A stretch of DNA of 64,000 nt from Sedimentitalea sp039941015 (GCF_039941015.1 NZ_JBDVFI010000011.1), one strand, 5' to 3'; counted from the stretch's first letter, positions 24,956 through 34,141 are shown. Made by a program: numbers and translations. Notes: a model not told the origin generated them from the sequence alone.

Positions 24956-26104
24956 TTACCCTTTCATCCCATCCCAAAAGGACTTTACGGACGAAAAGAA
25001 CGAATGGGATTCGGGATTGTTGTCCTCGCTGAGGTCCTCGAATTCCTTCAACAACTCTTTCTGGCGACTGGTCAGGTTCACCGGGGTTTCCACGGCCAAC
25101 TCGATGAACATGTCACCTGTCCCACCACCACGCAACGCCGGCATACCCTTGCTGCGCAGGCGCATCTGACGGCCTGACTGGCTGCCTGCCGGGATCTGAA
25201 CCCGACCGCGGCCACCGTCGATCGTCGGCACCTCGATGGCACCACCAAGTGCTGCCTTGGACATGCTAACCGGCACGCGACAATAGAGGTTGGTGCCGTC
25301 CCGCTCAAACAGCTCGTGTGCCTGAACTTCGACAAAGATATAGAGATCGCCCGGAGGGCCGCCACGCATGCCTGCTTCGCCTTCGCCTGCAAGGCGAATG
25401 CGAGTGCCCGTCTCGACACCTGCGGGAATGTTGACGTTCAGCGCGCGATCCCTTTCGACGCGGCCTTGACCGCCACAGGATTTGCACGGATTCTTGATGA
25501 TCTGGCCCAGACCGGAACAGGTCGGACAGGTACGCTCAACCGTAAAAAAGCCCTGTTGCGCGCGCACCTTACCCATGCCCGAGCAGGTCGGACAGGTAGA
25601 GGGTTCTGCACCACCTTCGGCGCCATTACCGTCACAGTCCGAACACGCCACAGCAGTAGGCACGTTGATCGTTTTCTGCAGACCGGAGTAGGCATCTTCC
25701 ATCGTGATACGCAGATTGTAGCGCAGGTCAGCGCCGCGCGCCGCGCGTCGGCCACCGCCACCACGTTGCCCGCCCATGAAATCGCCAAAGAGGTCGTCAA
25801 ACACATCGGAAAATGCCGAGGAAAAATCTCCTCCGCCATAGCCCTGCCCCGGTCGTTGACCGCCGCCGCCCATACCGCCTTCGAACGCGGCATGACCAAA
25901 CCGGTCATACGCCGCCTTCTTTTCAGCGTCCTTGAGGATCTCGTAAGCCTCATTGGCTTCCTTGAACTGGCTTTCTGCCTCGGGGTTGTCCGAGTTTCGG
26001 TCGGGATGCAATTCCTTGGCTTTCTTGCGATAGCCCTTCTTGATCTCGTCGGACGAAGCGCCTTTGGACACGCCAAGCACGTCATAGAAGTCGCGTTTTG
26101 ACAT
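24956..26104 (-). CDS. dnaJ: Chaperone DnaJ
   Basis: A 382-residue class A J-protein, the co-chaperone that stimulates DnaK ATPase and delivers clients. In order: J domain (residues 1-70) with HPD in LHPDRNSDN; a Gly/Phe-rich linker (GGMGGGGQRPGQGYGGGDF); four zinc-binding CxxCxGxG repeats (CSDCDGNG, CPTCSGMG, CPTCSGLG, CKSCGGQG); and the C-terminal substrate domains. It follows dnaK by 76 bases on the same strand, with a GC-rich stem-loop between them and a strong terminator after it. Confidence 0.98.
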   Translation of the reverse strand: MSKRDFYDVLGVSKGASSDEIKKGYRKKAKELHPDRNSDNPEAESQFKEANEAYEILKDAEKKAAYDRFGHAAFEGGMGGGGQRPGQGYGGGDFSSAFSDVFDDLFGDFMGGQRGGGGRRAARGADLRYNLRITMEDAYSGLQKTINVPTAVACSDCDGNGAEGGAEPSTCPTCSGMGKVRAQQGFFTVERTCPTCSGLGQIIKNPCKSCGGQGRVERDRALNVNIPAGVETGTRIRLAGEGEAGMRGGPPGDLYIFVEVQAHELFERDGTNLYCRVPVSMSKAALGGAIEVPTIDGGRGRVQIPAGSQSGRQMRLRSKGMPALRGGGTGDMFIELAVETPVNLTSRQKELLKEFEDLSEDNNPESHSFFSSVKSFWDGMKG

Positions 26105-26132
26105 TCTGTTGTCCTCCTGTCTGAACGTCAGA

Positions 26133-26159
26133 GGGCCGGCGCCGCAATCGGGCCGGCCC
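26133..26159 (-). promoter_or_regulatory. GC-rich stem-loop between dnaK and dnaJ
   Basis: GGGCCGG (26133-26139) pairs perfectly with CCGGCCC (26153-26159) around a 13-base loop in the 76-base intergenic stretch. No T-run follows in the direction of transcription. Such hairpins can act as partial terminators or RNA-decay barriers that keep dnaK above dnaJ. Confidence 0.55.
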
Positions 26160-26180
26160 GTCCAGGTTCAAACAAGCGCC

Positions 26181-28088
26181 TTAGGCGCGCTTGTTATCGT
26201 CCAGATCTTCGAACTCAGCATCGACGATATCGTCATCTGCCGGACCCGCATCGGCGGCTGTCGGTTCTTCTTCGGCCTCCTGGCTGGACTTGTAGATCGC
26301 CTCGCCAAGTTTCATCGCCGCTTCGGTGACGTTCTGGATGCCGGATTTGATCTTGTCGGCATTTTCTGTTTCCAGCTCGTCCTTGAGCGCGGCGATCGCC
26401 AGTTCGATTGCTTCGACGGTTGTCGGATCGACCTTGTCGGAGTGCTCTTCCACCGACTTTTCGGTCGAATGGATCAGGCTCTCCGCCTGGTTCTTGGCAT
26501 CGACCAGTTCGCGACGCGCCTTGTCCGCCTCGGCATTCTCTTCGGCGTCCTGAACCATTTTTTCAATGTCAGCATCCGACAGACCACCCGAAGCCTGAAT
26601 GGTGATCTTCTGTTCCTTGCCAGTGCCCTTGTCCATCGCACCAACCGACACGATGCCGTTGGCGTCGATGTCAAAGGTCACTTCGATCTGCGGCATACCA
26701 CGGGGTGCTGGTGGGATATTCTCGAGGTTGAATTGACCCAGAATCTTGTTGTCTGCGGCCATTTCGCGCTCACCCTGGAACACCCGGATGGTCACTGCGT
26801 TCTGGTGATCTTCGGCAGTCGAGAAGATCTGTGATTTCTTGGTCGGGATCGTCGTGTTGCGATCGATCAGACGGGTAAAGACACCACCCAGCGTTTCGAT
26901 ACCCAGCGACAGCGGCGTCACGTCCAGAAGTACGACGTCTTTGACATCGCCCTGCAGAACGCCGGCCTGAATCGCCGCACCCATCGCGACAACCTCATCA
27001 GGGTTCACACCCTTGTGGGGCTCTTTGCCGAAGAATTTGGTGACTTCTTCGACGACCTTGGGCATGCGGGTCATACCGCCGACGAGAACGATTTCGTCAA
27101 CATCACCGGCGGACATGCCGGCATCCTTGAGTGCTGCCTGACAAGGCTTCAGCGATGCCTTGATCAGATCGCCAACCAGGCTCTCCAGTTTCGCACGGGT
27201 CAGTTTCATGACCATGTGCAGTGGCTGGCCGCCCTTGGGGTCCATCGAGATGAACGGCTGGTTGATCTCGGTCTGGCTGGAGCTGGACAGTTCGATCTTG
27301 GCCTTTTCCGCAGCTTCCTTGAGACGCTGCAGAGCCATCTTGTCTTTGGTCAGATCGACGCCGTTTTCTTTTTTGAACTCGCCCGCCAGATAGTTGACGA
27401 TGCGCATATCAAAGTCTTCACCGCCCAGGAACGTGTCACCGTTGGTGGATTTCACTTCGAACAGGCCATCGTCGATTTCCAGGATGGTCACGTCGAATGT
27501 ACCACCGCCGAGGTCATAGACCGCGATCGTGTGGGTATTTTCCTTGTCCAGACCATAGGCCAGCGCAGCAGCAGTGGGTTCGTTGATGATCCGCAGCACT
27601 TCAAGGCCAGCGATCTTGCCGGCGTCTTTTGTGGCCTGACGCTGAGCGTCGTTGAAATAGGCAGGAACGGTAATGACGGCCTGCGTCACTTCTTCGCCGA
27701 GATAGGACTCAGCGGTTTCTTTCATCTTGCCGAGGATGAAGGCCGAGATTTGGCTCGGGCTGTATTTCTCGCCCTTGGCTTCAACCCACGCGTCGCCGTT
27801 GCCGCCGTCGATGACGTTAAAGGGCAGGTTTTTCTTGTCCTTGGCCAGATCCGCATCGTCATTGCGGCGACCGATCAGGCGCTTGACGCCGAAAATCGTG
27901 TTGTCGGGGTTGGTGACGGCCTGACGTTTGGCAGGTTGGCCAACCAGACGCTCGTCGTCCGTAAAGGCAACAATGGATGGTGTTGTGCGGGCGCCCTCGG
28001 CGTTTTCGATAACGCGGGGCTGGCTGCCGTCCATGATGGCCACGCAGCTGTTGGTGGTTCCCAGGTCGATTCCGATTACTTTGCTCAT
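26181..28088 (-). CDS. dnaK: Chaperone DnaK (Hsp70)
   Basis: A 635-residue Hsp70. The start MSKVIGIDLGTTNSCVAIMDG, the phosphate loop AVYDLGGGTFDVTILE, the linker DVTPLSLGIETLGG and the acid-rich tail (GPADDDIVDAEFEDLDDNKRA) are all family hallmarks. It folds and refolds proteins in the cytoplasm with DnaJ and GrpE; grpE is not in the window. A heat-shock-type promoter lies upstream at 28201-28232. Confidence 0.99.
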   Translation of the reverse strand: MSKVIGIDLGTTNSCVAIMDGSQPRVIENAEGARTTPSIVAFTDDERLVGQPAKRQAVTNPDNTIFGVKRLIGRRNDDADLAKDKKNLPFNVIDGGNGDAWVEAKGEKYSPSQISAFILGKMKETAESYLGEEVTQAVITVPAYFNDAQRQATKDAGKIAGLEVLRIINEPTAAALAYGLDKENTHTIAVYDLGGGTFDVTILEIDDGLFEVKSTNGDTFLGGEDFDMRIVNYLAGEFKKENGVDLTKDKMALQRLKEAAEKAKIELSSSSQTEINQPFISMDPKGGQPLHMVMKLTRAKLESLVGDLIKASLKPCQAALKDAGMSAGDVDEIVLVGGMTRMPKVVEEVTKFFGKEPHKGVNPDEVVAMGAAIQAGVLQGDVKDVVLLDVTPLSLGIETLGGVFTRLIDRNTTIPTKKSQIFSTAEDHQNAVTIRVFQGEREMAADNKILGQFNLENIPPAPRGMPQIEVTFDIDANGIVSVGAMDKGTGKEQKITIQASGGLSDADIEKMVQDAEENAEADKARRELVDAKNQAESLIHSTEKSVEEHSDKVDPTTVEAIELAIAALKDELETENADKIKSGIQNVTEAAMKLGEAIYKSSQEAEEEPTAADAGPADDDIVDAEFEDLDDNKRA

Positions 28089-28200
28089 TTTGTTTTGATC
28101 CCAAGCTGTTTCAAGGCGATGACCCGAGGCCTGAACCCGTTATGGCATCCCGACCCCGATTGTTCTGCGCGATAGCGGGTCCCGCCATTGCGCGTCTCGG

Positions 28201-28232
28201 CGTATATAGGGAGCGCCAATGCGGCCTGCAAC
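28201..28232 (-). promoter_or_regulatory. RpoH-type heat-shock promoter of dnaK
   Basis: On the reverse strand: GTTG, an 18-base spacer, then CCTATATACG. This fits the alphaproteobacterial sigma-32 pattern (CTTG, 17-18 bases, CYTATNTNNG) with one mismatch in the -35. It predicts a leader of roughly 100 bases before the dnaK start codon. Confidence 0.6.
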
Positions 28233-28305
28233 CATCGTTGCGGGTCTGAATTCACGAATCTTTGCGGAATTTTGAATGGGTTTGTTAATGAATGGAGAAC
28301 CGCCG

Positions 28306-28908
28306 ATGACCTGTCTTGAAATGCGCGGGTTCCAGATATGGAAGGGTTATCTGGATGTAGCCACTCAAGAAGCAGTTGTCGCGGTCGTGCGCCAACTGGT
28401 TCTGGCAGCCCCCCTGTTTCAACCCGACACGCCCTATGGACGGCCAATGTCGGTGCGGATGACCTCGGCGGGCAGCTTTGGTTGGCATTCGGATCAACGT
28501 GGGTATCGCTACATTTCCAGACATCCCGATGGTATGGAATGGCCTGCAATCCCAAAGAAAATACTGGCAATCTGGGATCGCGTGACCAGGCTTGAGCGCC
28601 CTCCGGATTGTTGTCTGGTCAACTGGTATGGCGAAGGCGCAAGAATGGGGCTGCATCAGGATCGCGACGAAGCGGATTTTTCCTGGCCTGTGGTTTCAGT
28701 ATCCTTGGGCGATGACGGGCTCTTTCGCATCGGCAATCGGACGCGTGGCGGCAAGACCGAGTCGGTCTGGCTGGCATCCGGTGACGTGGTGGTCATGGGT
28801 GGCGATGCGCGGTTGACCTATCATGGTATCGACCGCATTCGATTTGGGTCGTCCCGGCTGTTGTCACGAGGCGGGCGTTTGAACCTGACGCTCCGTGTTG
28901 TGACTTGA
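28306..28908 (+). CDS. alkB: AlkB-family 2-oxoglutarate/Fe(II) dioxygenase
   Basis: A protein of about 200 residues that repairs alkylated bases (1-methyladenine, 3-methylcytosine) by oxidative demethylation. Iron ligands are visible in LHQDRDE and YHGIDRI, and the 2-oxoglutarate-binding arginines in GRLNLTLRV. Length fits bacterial AlkB. The ATG at 28306 has GGAGA nine bases upstream; ATG 28288 and 28276 are in frame alternatives. It is divergent from dnaK and converges with the polysaccharide permease gene. Confidence 0.92.
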   Translation: MTCLEMRGFQIWKGYLDVATQEAVVAVVRQLVLAAPLFQPDTPYGRPMSVRMTSAGSFGWHSDQRGYRYISRHPDGMEWPAIPKKILAIWDRVTRLERPPDCCLVNWYGEGARMGLHQDRDEADFSWPVVSVSLGDDGLFRIGNRTRGGKTESVWLASGDVVVMGGDARLTYHGIDRIRFGSSRLLSRGGRLNLTLRVVT

Positions 28909-28953
28909 ATGGTGCAGGGCAACGATAGCAGCGAACAGAGGGACCGTCCGTAA

Positions 28954-29002
28954 GATGAGGGGCGCTGCCCCTCAAACTCCCCGGGGTATTTGACCAAAGA
29001 TG
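28954..29002 (-). repeat. 49-base intergenic repeat with hairpin, copy B (probable bidirectional terminator)
   Basis: On the reverse strand this matches 5007-5055 over the whole length apart from one compensated indel and three substitutions. Its hairpin GAGGGGC-AGC-GCCCCTC is perfect. It again sits between two convergent genes. Confidence 0.7.
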
Positions 29003-29024
29003 AAGAGGGGCCCGGCGCGGTGGA

Positions 29025-29846
29025 TCAGCGGCGCGCAGACCAACTGACTGAGACATGGCGGCGGGTATAGAACTCTCCCATCAGGCCGATCACGATTAAG
29101 ACCACGCCGACCCACCACGCATAATGCCAGTTGCTGAAATGCGGGTTGTAGTTGATGAACACAAAGCCGCGCGCCTGATCGATCGCGTGAAACAGCGGGT
29201 TCCAGTCAAACATCGCTAGCATGTAGCCTGGCAGGGTGTTGGCCAGAAACATCTTGCCCGACGCGATCATGTTCGCCCGTTGATAGATCGTTACCATGAT
29301 GCCGACCGCGAGGGGAAACCAGGGTCGTAGAACAAGGAAAAGCAAGCCCACGCCACAGCCGGTAAACCAGGCCAACAGCAGCATGCCAAAGGCCGCGGCA
29401 GGCTGGTCGATCTCAATCGGGGTGAAGCCAATGTGATAGACGAGGAGAATCAGGAACATCGACAACGTCTGGACATAGAGCGAGCCGAGAGCGGCAGCCG
29501 AGATGGTGACGATGGTATTCATTGGGGCGTGTTGCATCATGGCCGAATTCGGACCTTCGGCACTGGCAACGGCACCGACAGCCTTGGTATGGCAAATGAA
29601 CAGGAAGATGCCCGACATGACATAGAGCAGGAAATCGCCACGAACAGCGGAGCCGCGAAGCCCAAGCACAATGAACATGAAATAGAACACCAGCACGAAC
29701 ACCACGATCTGCACCATGTTCAGCAGAATCGCGACGAGCGCATTGTTGTGGCGTTTACGCACGCTCCGCGCGACCGCATGATATATCAGTTCGGCGATCT
29801 GTGCGGCGCCTGCCAGCCGTGTTTGACGTCGGGGTTGTACGAACAT
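29025..29846 (-). CDS. ABC-2 type permease, polysaccharide export (KpsM-like)
   Basis: A protein of about 273 residues with six predicted membrane segments, including NMVQIVVFVLVFYFMFIVLGL and WWVGVVLIVIGLMGEF, and the FDWNPLFHAIDQARGF motif typical of capsule and O-antigen export permeases. It would move a lipid-linked polysaccharide across the inner membrane with an ATPase partner. No ATPase of this type is next to it. The ATG at 29846 gives a standard short cytoplasmic N-terminus; the frame opens at 29942. It is divergent from cysQ. Confidence 0.88.
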   Translation of the reverse strand: MFVQPRRQTRLAGAAQIAELIYHAVARSVRKRHNNALVAILLNMVQIVVFVLVFYFMFIVLGLRGSAVRGDFLLYVMSGIFLFICHTKAVGAVASAEGPNSAMMQHAPMNTIVTISAAALGSLYVQTLSMFLILLVYHIGFTPIEIDQPAAAFGMLLLAWFTGCGVGLLFLVLRPWFPLAVGIMVTIYQRANMIASGKMFLANTLPGYMLAMFDWNPLFHAIDQARGFVFINYNPHFSNWHYAWWVGVVLIVIGLMGEFYTRRHVSVSWSARR

Positions 29847-29962
29847 TGGCCTGTGATCCTGTGACGCTGGCAAGTTTGACACGGAAATCTTGCCGAACCG
29901 TTGCCATCCCATCATAAGGGGTCGGCAATCGCTAATCAACAAACCGCATCGGAGTGCCCCGC

Positions 29963-30760
29963 GTGACCCATGAAGAGCTGATCCCCGTCATCCGCCGCCT
30001 GTCCATTGAGGCTGGCGCCAAGATCATGGAGATCTACAATTCGGATGATTTCGACGTAAAGGTCAAATCCGATGACAGCCCGGTAACCGCAGCCGACGAA
30101 GCCGCCGACGAAATCATCTCGGCCGGACTGCGCGCCGCATTTCCCGATATGATGCTGGTGACCGAAGAACAGGCAGACAGCCACAGTGCGAAGGGCGACA
30201 CCTTCCTGATTGTCGACCCGCTGGACGGAACCAAAGAGTTTATCCATCGCCGGGGCGACTTTACAGTGAACATCGCGCTGGTCGAAAACGGCGTGCCAAC
30301 GCGCGGCGTTGTCTATGCACCGGCAAAGGACCGCATGTTCTACACGCTGGCCGACGGGCAGTCGGTGGAAGAAACCGGCGATCTGAGCGCGGAGGCCATC
30401 GGCCCGGTCAGCCCGATCAATGTTGCGGCATCCGACAACGCCGCGCTGATGGTCGTGGCCAGCAAGTCGCACCGTGATCAGGCCACCGACGACTATATCA
30501 ACAAATACAGCGTGCAGGACATGAAGAGCGCGGGATCATCGCTAAAGTTCTGTCTGGTGGCGACGGGTGAGGCCGATTTGTATCCGCGCGTGGGACGCAC
30601 GATGGAATGGGACACGGCAGCCGGTCACGCCGTTTTGCAGGGTGCAGGCGGCAAGGTCGTACGCTTTGACGACCACAGCCCGCTGACCTATGGCAAGGAT
30701 GGCTATGCCAATCCCTTTTTCATTGCCTACGCGCCCGGTGTCGAGTTGAAGAGCGCCTGA
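29963..30760 (+). CDS. cysQ: 3'(2'),5'-bisphosphate nucleotidase CysQ
   Basis: A protein of about 265 residues of the inositol monophosphatase fold. Metal-binding motifs are clear: VTEEQAD, IVDPLDGTKEF and MEWDTAAGHAVL. CysQ converts PAP to AMP, clearing the by-product of sulfate assimilation and of PAPS-dependent sulfotransferases such as the one at 38054-39475. The start is a GTG: 29963 has GGAG eight bases upstream, while GTG 29954 would add three residues. Its stop overlaps the kdsB start (TGATG). Confidence 0.92.
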   Translation: MTHEELIPVIRRLSIEAGAKIMEIYNSDDFDVKVKSDDSPVTAADEAADEIISAGLRAAFPDMMLVTEEQADSHSAKGDTFLIVDPLDGTKEFIHRRGDFTVNIALVENGVPTRGVVYAPAKDRMFYTLADGQSVEETGDLSAEAIGPVSPINVAASDNAALMVVASKSHRDQATDDYINKYSVQDMKSAGSSLKFCLVATGEADLYPRVGRTMEWDTAAGHAVLQGAGGKVVRFDDHSPLTYGKDGYANPFFIAYAPGVELKSA

Positions 30761-31560
30761 TGGCGGTATTGGTTGCCATTCCCGCGCGCTATGCCTCGTC
30801 CCGTTATCCCGGTAAGCCGCTGGTGCCGTTGACCGGGGCGAGCGGTTTGGCACGAACGCTGATCGAACGCTCGTGGCGTGCTGCGCAGGCGGTCGATGGC
30901 GTTGACCGGGTGGTGGTGGCAACCGATGATGACCGCATCCGCGGCGCCTGCGAGGGGTTTGGTGCCGAAGTCGTCATGACCTCTTCGGACTGCGCCAATG
31001 GCACCGAACGCTGTGCCGAGGCACATGCAGCGCTCGGGGGGAAATATGACATCATCGTCAATCTTCAGGGCGACGCACCGCTGACGCCGCATTGGTTCAT
31101 CGAAGACCTTATCGCCGGACTGCGCGCGGCACCTGACGCCGGTGTCGCGACGCCGGTGCTGCGCTGCGACGGGGCGGCACTGAATGGGTTTCTTGCGGAC
31201 CGCAAGGACGACCGCGTCGGGGGAACCACCGCAGTTTTTGCCGCCGACAAGAGTGCGCTGTATTTTTCCAAGGAAGTCGTTCCGTTTACCTCCGAAACAT
31301 ATGCCGACGACGCCGAAACACCGGTGTTTCACCATGTCGGGGTCTACGCCTACAGACCGGATGCGCTTGCGTCCTATGGCGCATGGCCCACCGGCCCACT
31401 GGAACGTTTGGAAGGGCTCGAGCAGCTTCGGTTTATGGAGAATGGCCGCAAGGTATTATGCGTCGAGGTCGAGGCTCGTGACCGACAGTTCTGGGAGCTG
31501 AACAATCCCGAAGACGTGCCGCGATTGGAGACGATGATGAAACAGATGGGACTCGAGTAA
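30760..31560 (+). CDS. kdsB: 3-deoxy-manno-octulosonate cytidylyltransferase (CMP-Kdo synthetase)
   Basis: A 266-residue enzyme that activates Kdo with CTP for lipopolysaccharide or capsule synthesis. The N-terminal signature IPARYASSRYPGKPLVPL and the segments VVVATDDDRI and NLQGDAPL are characteristic. It overlaps cysQ by one base and is followed by a long stretch without a recognisable gene. kdsD, which makes the Kdo precursor arabinose 5-phosphate, is at 42683-43645. Confidence 0.93.
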   Translation: MAVLVAIPARYASSRYPGKPLVPLTGASGLARTLIERSWRAAQAVDGVDRVVVATDDDRIRGACEGFGAEVVMTSSDCANGTERCAEAHAALGGKYDIIVNLQGDAPLTPHWFIEDLIAGLRAAPDAGVATPVLRCDGAALNGFLADRKDDRVGGTTAVFAADKSALYFSKEVVPFTSETYADDAETPVFHHVGVYAYRPDALASYGAWPTGPLERLEGLEQLRFMENGRKVLCVEVEARDRQFWELNNPEDVPRLETMMKQMGLE

Positions 31561-32244
31561 TCGGGCCTCATGACATCGGCCTTACTTGATCGGACGAATC
31601 CGTAAAAACGCCAGACGTGTTTCACACGGCCAGTGCCGGATCGGGTCAGGCTGCCCAACTTTCGTGCGAGGCGACTCTCCGTGGCGATATGGCGCAGAGA
31701 TTGCGCGGTCCTCTTTCTGACCGAAACCACACACCGAAATGACAAGTCGCGTGCGCCATCCTAAAAGAATAACGTCTTGGTTTGTGCGGACCAAAAGTGC
31801 TGTGAGAAATCGCACCATTCATGCTGGCTTCGTCGCTTCCCGTTGATAGAAAAGGCCAAAATGGCAAGACTAAGCTCTTACAATGGCCCGATGGCGACAA
31901 GCCGCCCGATTACAACCGTTTGATTGCGATCGCTCAAAAAGCAACCTAGAGTGGTATTTGCACACCCACTATGCTGGTTACAGACAATGACCCGTCTACG
32001 CATAATGACTGGAGATCGAGATATTTCCCCTTTTGACGCCCAGCCAATACATGTGTTTTGTGTCGCGAGGCGTTGCAGGTCTCGACAGCATGAAGGCCTG
32101 AGGCCATAGACTTGGGGATGGCAAAGGCTCGCATATCGTTCTGTAGCACCAAAGTGGAGCGCATGTGACTACCGACATCAGATCATGTACGATGATGCAG
32201 GTGGCGCGTTCCGGACTTAGAAATTTTTGAACTGAGAGAAATCC
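31561..32244. other. 684-base stretch without a recognised gene
   Basis: The longest non-coding stretch in the window, between kdsB and galU. I see no tRNA, no transposase and no repeat. The only forward reading frame of note is 31821-31949. The last part must carry the galU promoter and its GAGAGAAAT ribosome-binding site. A small RNA or a decayed gene is possible. Confidence 0.6.
31821..31949 (+). CDS. Possible 42-residue small protein or gene remnant
   Basis: An ATG-initiated frame ending at TAG 31947-31949 whose C-terminal half (LLQWPDGDKPPDYNRLIAIA) looks protein-like rather than random. There is no clear ribosome-binding site, and a TGA lies in frame 18 bases upstream. I do not recognise it. 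It may be the end of a lost gene. Confidence 0.2.
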   Translation: MLASSLPVDRKGQNGKTKLLQWPDGDKPPDYNRLIAIAQKAT

Positions 32245-33138
32245 ATGGGCAAGAAAGTAACGAAAGCAATTTTTCCGGTGGCAGGGATGGGAACACGGTT
32301 CCTTCCAGCGACCAAATCAGTGCCAAAGGAGATCATGACGCTGGTTGACCGCCCGCTGGTTCAATACGCCATTGACGAGGCACGCGCAGCCGGGATCAAA
32401 GAGTTCATCTTTGTCACATCCAAGGGCAAAGGCGCTCTTGAAGACTATTTTGACCATTCGCCCGTGCTCGAACAAGAGCTGCGCCGTAAGGGGAAAAACG
32501 AGCTTCTGGATATTCTCAAGGCGACCAACATGGAAAGCGGCGCGATCGCATATATCCGCCAGCATCGGGCGTTGGGTCTGGGCCATGCCGTCTGGTGCGC
32601 GCGTCGTCTGATCGCGAATGAACCCTTTGCGGTCATCCTACCCGATGACGTGATCGCGGCTGAAACACCTTGCTTGCAGCAAATGGTCGAGGCCTATGAA
32701 GAAACCGGCGGCAACATGGTTGCGGCGATGGAGGTTCCGCCCGAGGCGGCATCCTCTTACGGTGTTCTCGACCTGGAAGAAGACCGAGGTTCGATCGTCA
32801 AGGTTCGCGGCATGGTCGAAAAGCCCAAAGAGAACGAGGCTCCGTCCAACCTTGCGGTGATTGGTCGCTATATCCTCAGCCCGTCGATCTTGCGGAACCT
32901 GAACAAGATGAAAGAAGGCGCTGGCGGCGAAATCCAGTTGACCGATGCGATTGCACAAGACATCGGCACCGACAATCCGGTCCATGGTTTCCGGTTCCGG
33001 GGACAGCGTTTCGATTGCGGCTCCAAGGCTGGTTTCCTGCAAGCCACCGTGGCATTTGCATTGGCGCGCGACGACCTGCGCGATGACCTATCGCGGTATT
33101 TGCGCGATATTGTGCAACTGGATAAAGCAGCCGAATAA
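32245..33138 (+). CDS. galU: UTP-glucose-1-phosphate uridylyltransferase
   Basis: A 297-residue nucleotidyltransferase making UDP-glucose. The signature FPVAGMGTRFLPATKSVPKE, the YAIDEARAAGI helix and VEKPKENEAPSNLA strand are standard for GalU. It is followed 19 bases later by galE, so the pair supplies UDP-glucose and UDP-galactose to the glycosyltransferases downstream. Confidence 0.96.
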   Translation: MGKKVTKAIFPVAGMGTRFLPATKSVPKEIMTLVDRPLVQYAIDEARAAGIKEFIFVTSKGKGALEDYFDHSPVLEQELRRKGKNELLDILKATNMESGAIAYIRQHRALGLGHAVWCARRLIANEPFAVILPDDVIAAETPCLQQMVEAYEETGGNMVAAMEVPPEAASSYGVLDLEEDRGSIVKVRGMVEKPKENEAPSNLAVIGRYILSPSILRNLNKMKEGAGGEIQLTDAIAQDIGTDNPVHGFRFRGQRFDCGSKAGFLQATVAFALARDDLRDDLSRYLRDIVQLDKAAE

Positions 33139-33157
33139 GGCTGCACGAGGATCAAAC

Positions 33158-34141
33158 ATGAACACCGTTCTGGTGACCGGCGGCGCCGGTTACATCGGCT
33201 CACATGCCTGCAAGGCATTAAAAGCTGCGGGCTATATCCCGGTTACATTCGACAACCTTGAGACCGGCTGGCAGGACGCGGTCAAGTTCGGCCCATTTGA
33301 AAAAGGCGACCTGCTGGATCGGGCGCGGCTGGACGAGGTGTTTGCGACCCATAAGCCGGTGGCGGTCATGCATTTTGCCGCACTCAGTCAGGTTGGCGAA
33401 GCGATGAGCCAACCCGGTCGCTATTGGCGCAACAACGTCGAAGGGTCTTTAACCCTGATTGAGGCAGCCGTAGCTGCGGGTTGTCTGGACTTCGTGTTTT
33501 CGTCGACCTGCGCCACCTATGGCGAGCATGACAATGTCGTGCTTGACGAGGACACGCCTCAGATGCCGCTCAACGCCTATGGCGCATCCAAAAGGGCAAT
33601 CGAGGATATCCTGCGCGATTTCGAAGCCGCCTATGGGCTGCGGAAGGTAATCTTCAGGTATTTCAACGTCGCCGGAGCGGATCCTGAGGCCGAGGTCGGC
33701 GAACATCACCGCCCTGAAACACATTTGGTGCCGCTGATGCTCGAGGCGATTGATGGCAAGCGCGATGCCTTGACCGTGTTTGGCACGGACTATGACACGC
33801 CTGACGGCACCTGTATTCGCGACTATGTGCATGTCAGCGATCTGGTGGACGCCCATGTTCTTGGGTTGAACTGGCTCAAGGATGGCAAAGGCAGCAAGGT
33901 CTTTAACCTTGGCACCGGAACGGGTTTCTCGGTACGTGAGGTGATCGACCATTCCCACACCGTCACCAATCGCGAAGTGCCTCATGTCATCGGCTCGCGC
34001 CGCGCCGGAGATGCAACCAAGCTGGTGTCAGGCTCTGTTCGGGCAGAACAAGAGCTTGGCTGGAAACCGGCACGTTCCGATCTGCGCACCATGATCGCGG
34101 ACGCCTGGCGCTGGCACGAGACAGGTCATTACGACAAGTGA
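33158..34141 (+). CDS. galE: UDP-glucose 4-epimerase
   Basis: A 327-residue short-chain dehydrogenase-type epimerase interconverting UDP-glucose and UDP-galactose. It has the NAD-binding TGGAGYIGSH, the serine/threonine strand FSSTCATYGE, and the catalytic YGASK tyrosine and lysine. The ATG at 33158 opens directly into the NAD-binding strand; the frame upstream overlaps galU and is not used. Confidence 0.95.
   Translation: MNTVLVTGGAGYIGSHACKALKAAGYIPVTFDNLETGWQDAVKFGPFEKGDLLDRARLDEVFATHKPVAVMHFAALSQVGEAMSQPGRYWRNNVEGSLTLIEAAVAAGCLDFVFSSTCATYGEHDNVVLDEDTPQMPLNAYGASKRAIEDILRDFEAAYGLRKVIFRYFNVAGADPEAEVGEHHRPETHLVPLMLEAIDGKRDALTVFGTDYDTPDGTCIRDYVHVSDLVDAHVLGLNWLKDGKGSKVFNLGTGTGFSVREVIDHSHTVTNREVPHVIGSRRAGDATKLVSGSVRAEQELGWKPARSDLRTMIADAWRWHETGHYDK

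Noticed and set aside
27015..28175. Long forward reading frame (386 codons) opposite dnaK
   Set aside because: It is the mirror frame of a highly conserved Hsp70 gene; codon bias in dnaK keeps the opposite strand open. No domain, signal or ribosome-binding site supports it.
31646..31900. Reverse frames of 78-123 codons in the kdsB-galU gap
   Set aside because: They have no recognisable domain, overlap one another in different frames and lack ribosome-binding sites.
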